From Synechococcus sp. Tobar12-5m-g (lineage in GTDB: Bacteria; Cyanobacteriota; Cyanobacteriia; PCC-6307; Cyanobiaceae): a DNA stretch of 64,000 nt. The position numbers and the translations under genes are program-made. Shown here one piece after another: positions 35,943 through 43,360 of the stretch. Each line of letters begins with the position of its first letter. Positions within the stretch are counted from its first letter, which is position 1. The stretch covers positions 1 to 64,000 of the forward strand of contig NZ_JAGQBB010000010.1 of NCBI RefSeq assembly GCF_024345415.1, written 5' to 3'. The notes beneath the pieces are model-generated. The model saw nothing but the letters and a program-made list of their open reading frames with translations, did no database searches and was not told where the DNA came from.

Positions 35943-37631
35943 GAAGGTGGTCTGCACCAGGCCGCCGAAGACATTGAAGTCGTCGTTGCTGCCGGTGTTC
36001 TGGCCGAGGGGACGGCTCAGGTAGAAGATCGCCGGGGTGACCGAGATGTTGTCGGAGACCCGGAAGCGATACCACCACTCCCAGACGTAGTTGCCGTCGT
36101 CGGGGGTGGTGCTGGCATCCTTGTTGGTGCCGGAAGACAACTGAGTGGCGAAGGTGCCTTGACCGACGGCCATGCCGGCGGCATTGCCTTTCGCGAACAC
36201 ATTATTCCACTGGAGACCCGCAAACCAGCTCTGGGACTGGGTGACATAAGGAGTAGAGAACTCCAGTCCGTTGCTTCTGATGTCGTTATCGGTGAGGGTG
36301 TTAATGCCCCAACCAACGCTCAGCGAGGGGATGAACCCTCCTGCCTTCTTGGGTTGCCAGTAGGCATTGACGGCGAAGTTGTTGGATTCACCGTTGGCCA
36401 GGAAGGAGCTGTTGGAGGCAGCAAAGCCCGTGCTGCGGCGGAAGTTGGTGGCTGCCTGGCCATAGCGGTAAGCCAGGGAGATGTTCCACTGGGGCGCTGT
36501 GTAGTTCAGCTGGGCCAGGAAGTTGCCGCGGGCGCAATCCGTGCCAATGCCACCTTCGCTACCAGAGCAAGTAAACGGGTTGCTCTCATATACGGTGCCC
36601 ACGTTACCTTGCTGGGCCACATAGCTGGCACCGAAGCTGAAGGCGCCTTGCCCCTTCTTGACATTCTGTTTCCAGATACCAGCCAGCAGAGAACCGGTTG
36701 CCTTGTTATAGACGCCCGGGGCACCATGGACAGAGAAATAATCAAGAATATTGCTGTTGTAAACCGAGGGGTTCACTGCCAGCGATTCGGTGTTCCGAGC
36801 TTTGGGGCCAACGATGAAGCTGAACTCCTTGCCAACGGGGAAGCGGTAGTAGAGACGATCAATACCGACACCATCGGAACCACCGAAGCCATTACTGGCT
36901 TTATCAAGCGTGGTCAGGTTGACAGGATCACCACTGCCTGCGTTGAAGGCATTGGCAAAATTCCCGGAGCGAAGACGGGTGTAGAGCAGGTCCTTGCCGG
37001 TGAAGCTGGTCAGGAAGTTCAGGCGAACGTCATAGCTGAAGGTGGTGGCACCGTTGGCCTGATTGTAGATATCAGACGTTTTACGGCCTGTGTTTGCCGG
37101 AGGCACAGAAGACAGCGAGCCATTGCGATCACCACCGGCAATGAGGGCACCCAGCACGAAGTTGGCTTCGCCCTGGAGCTTGGTGGTGGTGGAGAACTGG
37201 CTGGCTTCGAGTTCACCCACCTTGGCCTCGAGGCCATCCACCCGACCCTTGAGCACGGCGAGCTCGGCTTCGAACTCCTTCATCAGCCGACGGAGCTCAT
37301 CGGTCACCTCGGTGATCCGATCGAGGCAGGCGTTGAGGAGAGCGGCGGCTTCCCAGCGGCTCAGCGGCTGCTTGCCGCGGAAGGTGCCGTCGGGATAACC
37401 GGCTACGCAGCCATATTGCTCAACCAGGTTGGAGAGAGCCTGATAGGCCCACTCGGTGGGTTGAACATCGGAGAACTGGCTGATGCTGGTGACTTGATTC
37501 TGGCTCTTCGCGGTGGAAGGCCGGGCATACTTGTTGATGCCATCGAGATTGAGATCTGCGGCGGATGCGGCCAAGGGGCTCAAAAGCCCAAGGGCAACAG
37601 GCGCCAGCAGCAGTTGCTGGAACGGTTTCAT
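35934..37631 (-). CDS. SLH-domain outer-membrane porin A (som/OprB type)
   Basis: A 565-aa cyanobacterial major porin. Signal peptide is 1-24 (ending ASA). An S-layer homology domain at 53-107 (FSDVQPTEWAYQALSNLVEQ, then YPDGTF and LSRWEAAALLNACLDRI) binds the peptidoglycan-linked polymer. A coiled coil at about 108-143 (ELRRLMKEFEAELAVLKGRV) spans the periplasm, and an OprB-type beta-barrel from about 150 ends in the typical terminal Phe (TTFRF). These proteins let inorganic ions and small solutes through the outer membrane. Its paralogue lies directly upstream on the same strand. The mRNA start carries GGUGUGAGGAUCC before the ATG, a Yfr1-type target. Confidence 0.95.
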   Translation of the reverse strand: MKPFQQLLLAPVALGLLSPLAASAADLNLDGINKYARPSTAKSQNQVTSISQFSDVQPTEWAYQALSNLVEQYGCVAGYPDGTFRGKQPLSRWEAAALLNACLDRITEVTDELRRLMKEFEAELAVLKGRVDGLEAKVGELEASQFSTTTKLQGEANFVLGALIAGGDRNGSLSSVPPANTGRKTSDIYNQANGATTFSYDVRLNFLTSFTGKDLLYTRLRSGNFANAFNAGSGDPVNLTTLDKASNGFGGSDGVGIDRLYYRFPVGKEFSFIVGPKARNTESLAVNPSVYNSNILDYFSVHGAPGVYNKATGSLLAGIWKQNVKKGQGAFSFGASYVAQQGNVGTVYESNPFTCSGSEGGIGTDCARGNFLAQLNYTAPQWNISLAYRYGQAATNFRRSTGFAASNSSFLANGESNNFAVNAYWQPKKAGGFIPSLSVGWGINTLTDNDIRSNGLEFSTPYVTQSQSWFAGLQWNNVFAKGNAAGMAVGQGTFATQLSSGTNKDASTTPDDGNYVWEWWYRFRVSDNISVTPAIFYLSRPLGQNTGSNDDFNVFGGLVQTTFRF

Positions 37632-37635
37632 TGGA

Positions 37636-37645
37636 TCCTCACACC
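37636..37645 (-). promoter_or_regulatory. Porin A ribosome binding site with Yfr1-target sequence
   Basis: Minus-strand GGTGTGAGGA at 37645-37636, four bases before the ATG. GUGUGAGGA is the exact complement of UCCUCACAC in the Yfr1 core and also contains the Shine-Dalgarno GAGGA. Pairing there would block ribosome entry, as is established for porin mRNAs of Prochlorococcus MED4. Confidence 0.6.
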
Positions 37646-37655
37646 AATTGAGGGG

Positions 37656-37671
37656 GCTTCCATAGGGAAGC
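37656..37671 (-). other. Small hairpin in porin A 5' leader
   Basis: GCTTCC-CTAT-GGAAGC is a 6-bp stem with a 4-base loop, ending 10 bases before the Yfr1-type site. It could stabilise the leader or present the ribosome binding site. The rest of the leader up to the porin B terminator shows no promoter that I can place with confidence. Confidence 0.4.
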
Positions 37672-37810
37672 TTGGCGAAGTCTATCCGATCGAGCTTGCT
37701 TTGACCACAGCAAAACGGCGGAGTGGTGTGTTCTGGGATACCCCATTTTGGGTCCCCAAGGCCATCGGAGCAACAGTCAATCGGAGTGCCTGATCTTCAT
37801 CAAGGTGCCA

Positions 37811-37838
37811 TAAAAAAGCCACAGCCTTAAGCTGTGGC
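37811..37838 (-). terminator. Terminator of porin B
   Basis: On the minus strand GCCACAGC, loop TTAAG, GCTGTGGC is an 8-bp perfect stem followed by TTTTTTA. It lies about 110 bp after the porin B stop. The 3' UTR between stop and terminator holds a second perfect hairpin at 37891-37926. Confidence 0.9.
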
Positions 37839-37890
37839 CAAGAAAGAAGGAACTCGATGAGGGGTGCTTGGAAGGAAACGAATGAATTGA

Positions 37891-37926
37891 TTTTCGGCTG
37901 ATGGTGTGTGAGGGATCAGCCGAAAA
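37891..37926 (-). promoter_or_regulatory. Perfect 12-bp hairpin in porin B 3' UTR exposing an anti-Shine-Dalgarno loop
   Basis: The stem TTTTCGGCTGAT (37926-37915 on the minus strand) pairs perfectly with ATCAGCCGAAAA (37902-37891). The 12-nt loop reads CCCUCACACACC. The loop complements GUGUGUGAGG in the porin B 5' leader over 10 nt and the porin A leader over 8 nt (GUGUGAGG). It is too far from a T-run to be a terminator, and the real terminator follows downstream. I read it as a regulatory RNA element. Confidence 0.6.
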
Positions 37927-37946
37927 CCTTGAGGTGGCCTAAGCGA

Positions 37947-39545
37947 TCAGAACTTGAAGGTGGTCTTGAGCAGGCCGCCAAAGTTGTTCAGATCGGCCCT
38001 GAAATCAGTGCCTACATCTTGGCCCAAGGGAGCACTGAGATAGTAGATCGCAGGCGTCACGCTGATGTTGTCGGTGACCTGGAACTTGTACCACCACTCC
38101 CAGGCATATTGCCCGTCGTTGGCATCAAAGCTGGCGTCATCACCTGTTTTGGTCAGGAAGGTGGGCTGACCGACGGCCATGCCGGCAGCATTGCCCTTGA
38201 TGAACACATCGTTCCACTGCAAACCAACATACCAGGACTGGGATTGGGCGTTATCGAACGTTACGCAATCCACACCCACGCAGCTGGAGTCAATCGTGTA
38301 CTGGTTGATGCCCCAGCCTGTGCTGATTGAAGGAATCCAGCCGGAATTGGAGGGCTGCCAGTAGCCACTGACGCCAACGGAGTTGACGCTGTTAGCGAAA
38401 AGAAAACCCGTGACAGCCGTAGGGGTGCCGTTGCCTCCGTAGAGGCCAGCAACCCCATTGGGGGTGGAGTAGGTGTAAGCAACGGCAAGGCCGAAGTTGC
38501 TACCCGTGTAGGCGATCTGGGCGGTGCCGGTCTGCTGGGAGCAATCGTTGCCGATGCCGCCGCAGGTGGCGCTGTCAAGGCTTGGGCTGCCCACGTTGCC
38601 ATTGGCGGCCACGTAGTTGACACTCGCACTGAAGCCCCCGCTCTTCCACCACAGACCACCACCTGCGCCGAGGTTGAGGCTGTAGGCGCCGGGAGCACCG
38701 CCGTAGGTGAAGATGTCGAGAACGGTGTCAGCGGGGTACACGCTGGGCCAGACAGCCAGCATGTCGTCCTGACGGACCCGGGGACCGACGGTGGCGGTGA
38801 AGCTGCTGCCGATCGGGAACTGGTAGAAGAGCCGGTTGATCATGACCGAGTCAGGACCGGGAGGGCCTTCGAAGGCCACTTCCAGGGCGTTCAGGCCAAC
38901 GATGGGCTGGCCGTAGGGGCCGTCACCGAAGTTGCCGGCGCGCAGGCGGGTGCGCAGCAGGTCTTTGCCGGTGAAGCTGGTGTCGAAGTCAATCCGCAGG
39001 TCGTAGTTGAAGGCGGTGGCACCTTGAAGCTGCTGGGCCAGATCCGTGCGGGTACTGTCACCGCTGTAGGCGTTGGCACCGATCACGAAGGTGGCCTGAC
39101 CTTTCAGCTTGGTGGTGGTGGAGAACTGGTTGGCCTCCAGCTCACCCACCTTGGCCTCGAGGCCATCCACCCGGCCCTTGAGCACGGCGAGTTCGGCTTC
39201 GAACTCCTTCATCAGGCGACGGAGCTCGTCGGTCACCTCGGTGATGCGGTCGAGGCAGGCGTTGAGCAGGGCGGCGGCTTCCCAGCGGCTCAGCGGCTTC
39301 TTGCCGCGGAAGGTGCCATCGGGATAGCCAGCGACGCAGCCGTAGCGCTCCACCAGGTTGGAGAGAGCCTGGTAGGCCCACTCGGTGGGCTGAACGTCGG
39401 AGAATTGGGTGATGCTTGTGACCTGCTCCTCGGAGCCGGCGTACTTGTTGACGCCGTTGATGTTCAGCTCAGAGGCCGAAACGGCCATCGGAGCCAGCAG
39501 ACCGAGGGCTGCAGGCGCCAGCAGCAATTGCTGGAAAAGTTTCAT
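37947..39545 (-). CDS. SLH-domain outer-membrane porin B (som/OprB type)
   Basis: A 532-aa paralogue of porin A with the same parts: signal peptide 1-24, SLH domain (FSDVQPTEWAYQALSNLVER), coiled coil and OprB-type beta-barrel ending TTFKF. The SLH and coiled-coil regions are almost identical to porin A while the barrels differ strongly, pointing to a duplication followed by barrel diversification or exchange. Start at 39545 (MKLFQQLLLAPAALGLLAPM). The barrel contains several Cys pairs (for example in the region with CGGIGNDCSQQ) that might form surface disulfides. It has its own terminator, so porins A and B are separate units. Leader and 3' UTR carry the complementary motifs described. Confidence 0.95.
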   Translation of the reverse strand: MKLFQQLLLAPAALGLLAPMAVSASELNINGVNKYAGSEEQVTSITQFSDVQPTEWAYQALSNLVERYGCVAGYPDGTFRGKKPLSRWEAAALLNACLDRITEVTDELRRLMKEFEAELAVLKGRVDGLEAKVGELEANQFSTTTKLKGQATFVIGANAYSGDSTRTDLAQQLQGATAFNYDLRIDFDTSFTGKDLLRTRLRAGNFGDGPYGQPIVGLNALEVAFEGPPGPDSVMINRLFYQFPIGSSFTATVGPRVRQDDMLAVWPSVYPADTVLDIFTYGGAPGAYSLNLGAGGGLWWKSGGFSASVNYVAANGNVGSPSLDSATCGGIGNDCSQQTGTAQIAYTGSNFGLAVAYTYSTPNGVAGLYGGNGTPTAVTGFLFANSVNSVGVSGYWQPSNSGWIPSISTGWGINQYTIDSSCVGVDCVTFDNAQSQSWYVGLQWNDVFIKGNAAGMAVGQPTFLTKTGDDASFDANDGQYAWEWWYKFQVTDNISVTPAIYYLSAPLGQDVGTDFRADLNNFGGLLKTTFKF

Positions 39546-39550
39546 GGAAT

Positions 39551-39560
39551 CCTCACACAC
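39551..39560 (-). promoter_or_regulatory. Porin B ribosome binding site with Yfr1-target sequence
   Basis: Minus-strand GTGTGTGAGG at 39560-39551, followed by ATTCC and the ATG at 39545. Including the next A, the 11-nt GUGUGUGAGGA is a perfect complement of UCCUCACACAC found in the 3' end of porin A, and over 9 nt of the Yfr1 core. Confidence 0.6.
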
Positions 39561-39657
39561 GAGATGGCGCAAAGCGCACAACACCACAGTCACCCGGGCG
39601 GAACAGGGTGGCCAAGGAGGTTGTGCCAGAACGCGGAACGGCCATCGGGCGTTCAAA

Positions 39658-41790
39658 GTGTCGGGGCCCCGCGGCAAGCCCCTGGTTGCCCATCGTCTGC
39701 GCTTGCCAGTGCCCCGGAGAGCGGCGGGCTGGTGGCTGGCGCTCGGCCTGATCTGGCTCGCCTGCACCGCCGCCGACCGGCTCTGGCTCCGGCTCGACCA
39801 GCGGCTGCCGGCCTGGGATCAGGCCGAATACCTCAACAGTGCCGTCGACCATGGCCGCGCCCTGGGCCTGCTCCCGGGCGGTGGCTGGCAGGGCTGGAGC
39901 GCCCTGCTGGATCTCTCCCCCAAGATCCCGCCCCTGGCCAGCCTGGTGAACGGCACCGTGATGGCCGCCGCCGGCGACACCCCCGACCAGGCCAGCTGGG
40001 CCCTTGCCCTCTGGCAGGCGCTGCTGCTGGCCGTGGTGGCTGGCTGGGGGCGGCAGCTGGTGGGCCCGGGGTTCGGCCTGCTGGCGGCGGCTCTGGTTGG
40101 GCTCACTCCGGCGCTGGCCGCCCTGCGGGTGGATTTCACCCTCGATCTGCCGCTCACCGCCACCGCGCTGCTGGCGCTGTGGTTGCTGGGGCGCTGGGTC
40201 GCACCGGCCCCCACCGGCGGCCGCTGGAGCCAGGGGCTCGCCGCCGCGGGAGCCATCGCGGCGGCCGTGCTGGTGAAGCAGAGCGCCCTGCTCGTGCTGG
40301 TGCTCCCCTGCCTCTGGGCCGCGGCGCTGGGCCTGGGCAGCCGGGGACGGCGGCTGCAGGTGCTGGCGGCCCTGGCCCTGGTGGTGGGGGTCAGCCTTCC
40401 CTGGCTGCATCACAACTGGATCACCACCCTCGGCGGTACCAACAGGGCGGTGATCGAATCGGGGGCGCGGGAGGGGGATCCGGAGCCCTTCAGCACCGCC
40501 AGCTTGCTCTGGTACCCAAGGCTCTGGCCCGAGCAGCTCGGGATTCCCCTGCTGGGCCTCGGGGTGCTGGGGGGACTGCTGGCCTGGTTCGAGCGGCTAC
40601 GAACCGGGCCTGGGGCAAGGCTAGCAAGCGAAAACGGCGGCGAAAGCGGCCGGGGCTGGGGCTGGGTGATCGGCTGCGCCCTGGCCGGCTGGATCTGCAC
40701 CAGCCTCAGCCCCAACAAGGATCCGCGCTACATCGCCCCGGTGCTGCCCCTGCTGGTGCTGCTGCTGGGCTGGGGCTGGTGGAGCCTGCTGCGGCGCGCC
40801 CGGGGGCGCTGGGGGCTGGCGGCGGCGGCCTCGCTGCTCGGGGTCGGGCTGGCCGCGGCCGGGACCACGACGGCGGTGGAGCGAACCGGGCAGATCGAGA
40901 CCCAGCCAGGCTCGCCCCTTCCCGCCGTGCTCGCGGCGCTGCGGCAACAGGTGGGCAACCAACCCACCACCCTGATGGTGATTCCCTCGGCCGGCCCGGT
41001 CAACCAACACAACGCCACCAGCTTCGGGCGCCTCGGCGGGGGGCAGATCCTCGGCCGGGAAATCGGCAAGCGGGAGCAGGAGCAGCCCCTGGTGCTCAAC
41101 CAGGCCGATTGGGTCCTGCTGGCCAGTGGCGATCAGGGCACCAAACGGGAGGAGTCGCGGCGCCTGAGCGGGGAGGTGCGGCGGGATGGCCGTTTCCGGA
41201 TGGTTGGCAACTGGCCCTGGGACAAGGGGCGCCAGCTCGAGCTGTGGCGGCGCCGAGCCGAGGCCCCGCCAGCCCAGCGGTTTGACGGACCGTTCATCAC
41301 CTTGGCAAGGGGGCTGGAGCGGGGGCCGGCCGGGCTGGCGGCGATGTCCGATGCCATCGGCTCCCAGCACCAGCTCGATGGCCACTTTCTTTATCAACAA
41401 CGCGTCAGCGATTGGGCCCAGCAACGGCTGCGGCTGAACCGATCCGATCCCGATGCGCTCTGGAGCCTGGCGCTGCTGGCGGTGCTGCGCAACCGGCCCG
41501 CCGAAGCGGACGGCTGGTTCGCCCGGCTCGAGCAACTCGAGCGAACCAATCCCTGGCCCAGCGCCTACCGGGCCGTGGTGCTGCTGGCCGACTGGCAGGC
41601 CGGCACGGCCGCCTCCGTTGCCAAAGCCGCCTCCCTGAGGTTCGAGCAGCCCGTGCTGCCGGCCCTCGCGGATCTGGCCGGTGTCCTGCGGGGTGATCTG
41701 GGCCGGATCCAGCCGGCCAGGGAGTCCATACCCCGCGCCATCGAGGCGGTCCGCAGCGAACTGGAGGCCGCAGCGAAGCCCCGCCAGTAA
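39658..41790 (+). CDS. GT39/ArnT-like membrane glycosyltransferase A
   Basis: About 710 aa when started at the GTG at 39658 (MSGPRGKPLVAH). TTG and GTG codons a little further in are alternatives and no ribosome binding site decides. The N-terminal part has eight to twelve helices and the acidic loop LPAWDQAEYLN, where PMT/ArnT-type GT-C enzymes keep the catalytic Asp. The C-terminal 200 residues are soluble and include TPR-like helices (DALWSLALLAVLRNRPAEAD). Such enzymes move sugars from polyprenyl phosphate to lipids or proteins outside the membrane. It opens a four-gene set of polytopic proteins running to 46718 and is divergent from porin B. Confidence 0.82.
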   Translation: MSGPRGKPLVAHRLRLPVPRRAAGWWLALGLIWLACTAADRLWLRLDQRLPAWDQAEYLNSAVDHGRALGLLPGGGWQGWSALLDLSPKIPPLASLVNGTVMAAAGDTPDQASWALALWQALLLAVVAGWGRQLVGPGFGLLAAALVGLTPALAALRVDFTLDLPLTATALLALWLLGRWVAPAPTGGRWSQGLAAAGAIAAAVLVKQSALLVLVLPCLWAAALGLGSRGRRLQVLAALALVVGVSLPWLHHNWITTLGGTNRAVIESGAREGDPEPFSTASLLWYPRLWPEQLGIPLLGLGVLGGLLAWFERLRTGPGARLASENGGESGRGWGWVIGCALAGWICTSLSPNKDPRYIAPVLPLLVLLLGWGWWSLLRRARGRWGLAAAASLLGVGLAAAGTTTAVERTGQIETQPGSPLPAVLAALRQQVGNQPTTLMVIPSAGPVNQHNATSFGRLGGGQILGREIGKREQEQPLVLNQADWVLLASGDQGTKREESRRLSGEVRRDGRFRMVGNWPWDKGRQLELWRRRAEAPPAQRFDGPFITLARGLERGPAGLAAMSDAIGSQHQLDGHFLYQQRVSDWAQQRLRLNRSDPDALWSLALLAVLRNRPAEADGWFARLEQLERTNPWPSAYRAVVLLADWQAGTAASVAKAASLRFEQPVLPALADLAGVLRGDLGRIQPARESIPRAIEAVRSELEAAAKPRQ

Positions 41791-41816
41791 CCTCCAGCCG
41801 AGCAGCCCGGTGAACG

Positions 41817-43355
41817 ATGCCCGTCGCAGAACCCTCCGCGACCGGGCGCGGCGCCGCCGGCCTTCCCCTCTGGTTTCCCCTGGCCCTCGGGCTCGGGCTG
41901 CGGCTGGTGCAGATCCAGGCGCCGATCCTGGGGGTCCACAGCTGGCGCCAGGCCGACACGGCCGCCATGGCCCGCAACTTCGTGGAGCAGGGTCTGGTGT
42001 TCTGGCGTCCCCAGATCGACTGGGGGGGGGCAGGAAGCGGCCTGGTGGAGGCGGAATTTCCCCTCTATCCCTACAGCGTGGCCCTGCTGTATCGCCTGAT
42101 CGGGGTGCATGAGTGGCTGGCCCGGGGCCTTTCGGTGGCGCTGAGCGTGCTGACGATCTGGCTGCTGATCCGGATCGGACGGCGGCTGGTGGGCGCCAGG
42201 GCGGGCTGGTGGGGGGGAGTGTTCGTGGCGGTGCTGCCGATTCCGGTTTTTTATGGCCGCAGCGTGCAGCCGGAGGCGGCCCTGCTGTTCCTGGCCGCCC
42301 TCTGCCTTGAGCGGTTCCTGGCCTGGCTGGAGCGCGGCAAACCCCTGGCGCTCCTGGTGGCCTGGCTGGCCTTCTGCGGAGCCTGTCTGATCAAGGTACT
42401 GCCCTTCGTCTGGCTTGGGGTGCCCCTGCTCTGGCTCTGGGGGTCACGCCGCCGCTGGCGGGTGCTCCGCCATCCCGGGACCTGGCTGTTTCCCCTGACC
42501 GCCCTGGCGGTGACAGCTCTTTGGTATTGGCATGCCCACCGGCTTGGCCAGAGCAGCGGCCTGAGTTTCGGATTCTGGGGTGGGGAGGCCCACCGCTACA
42601 CCTGGCTAGACCTGCTTGGCCCCAGCTACTGGGCCGGTCTGGCCCTGAGGATCACGGTCCGGAACCTGGCGGTGGTGGGGCTGCCGCTGCTGGCACTGGG
42701 GCTGGTGGCGCTTCGCCGCATCCCGGACCGGCAGCAGCGAAGCCGGGCCCTGGTGCTGCCGATCGGCCTGGGGGCTGTGATCGCCGCCGGGGCCTTGGCA
42801 CCGGAGAGCAGCGCCGTCCACGAGTATTACCAATTGCCGCTCACCCTGTTCGCCGGTCCCCTGATCGGCCTGGGCTGGGTGCGGCTGGAGCAGGGAGCCG
42901 TGCCCTTCCTGAGCGGCAAGGGCTGGATCGTGCTGGCCTTGCTGATGGTTGTCAGCCTGACGGTCCTGACGATCGACTACTGGAGCCGGGAGCGAACGGC
43001 CGGTTCGGCGACCCTGGCGCTGGCCGAGCGGATCCGGCGGGACACCCCCGCCGGGGGGCGGGTGGTGGTGGTGAGCGGCTCGGACCCCACCGTTCTCTAT
43101 CTGGCCCACCGCAAGGGATGGCTGGTCTCGCCGGAGGGCCTGATGAAGCGCAGCCCGAACGAGTGGCGCGAACAGGGGGCGGAGGCTCTGGCCGGGAGCT
43201 ATCGGGAGGTCGAAAGCTTCCTGCCCTTCGAGGATGGTCCCGGCAAGACCAGGCTGCAGCAATGGGTCCGCAGCCATTCGGGGGTGGAGGAGGCGGATTC
43301 GGGCTTTCTGATCCGGCTCGCCCCGGCTGGGCCTGGGCCCCAACCAACCCCCTGA
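41817..43355 (+). CDS. GT39/ArnT-like membrane glycosyltransferase B
   Basis: A 512-aa GT-C fold protein with about eleven helices. The first lumenal loop holds GVHSWRQADTAAMARNF, a conserved WRQADT motif of this GT39/DUF subgroup, and VEAEFPLYPY follows. RSVQPEAALLFLAALCLERF is another typical segment. It is likely to use a polyprenyl-linked sugar at the outer face of the membrane; acceptor unknown. It is 26 bp downstream of glycosyltransferase A and followed after 5 bp by C, so the set is an operon. Confidence 0.86.
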   Translation: MPVAEPSATGRGAAGLPLWFPLALGLGLRLVQIQAPILGVHSWRQADTAAMARNFVEQGLVFWRPQIDWGGAGSGLVEAEFPLYPYSVALLYRLIGVHEWLARGLSVALSVLTIWLLIRIGRRLVGARAGWWGGVFVAVLPIPVFYGRSVQPEAALLFLAALCLERFLAWLERGKPLALLVAWLAFCGACLIKVLPFVWLGVPLLWLWGSRRRWRVLRHPGTWLFPLTALAVTALWYWHAHRLGQSSGLSFGFWGGEAHRYTWLDLLGPSYWAGLALRITVRNLAVVGLPLLALGLVALRRIPDRQQRSRALVLPIGLGAVIAAGALAPESSAVHEYYQLPLTLFAGPLIGLGWVRLEQGAVPFLSGKGWIVLALLMVVSLTVLTIDYWSRERTAGSATLALAERIRRDTPAGGRVVVVSGSDPTVLYLAHRKGWLVSPEGLMKRSPNEWREQGAEALAGSYREVESFLPFEDGPGKTRLQQWVRSHSGVEEADSGFLIRLAPAGPGPQPTP

Positions 43356-43360
43356 GAGCC

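Noticed and set aside
39024-41285. 753-codon plus-strand open frame across porin B and glycosyltransferase A
   Set aside because: It crosses the porin 5' end in antisense and then runs out of frame with the glycosyltransferase; extreme Gly/Ala/Arg composition marks it as a shadow.
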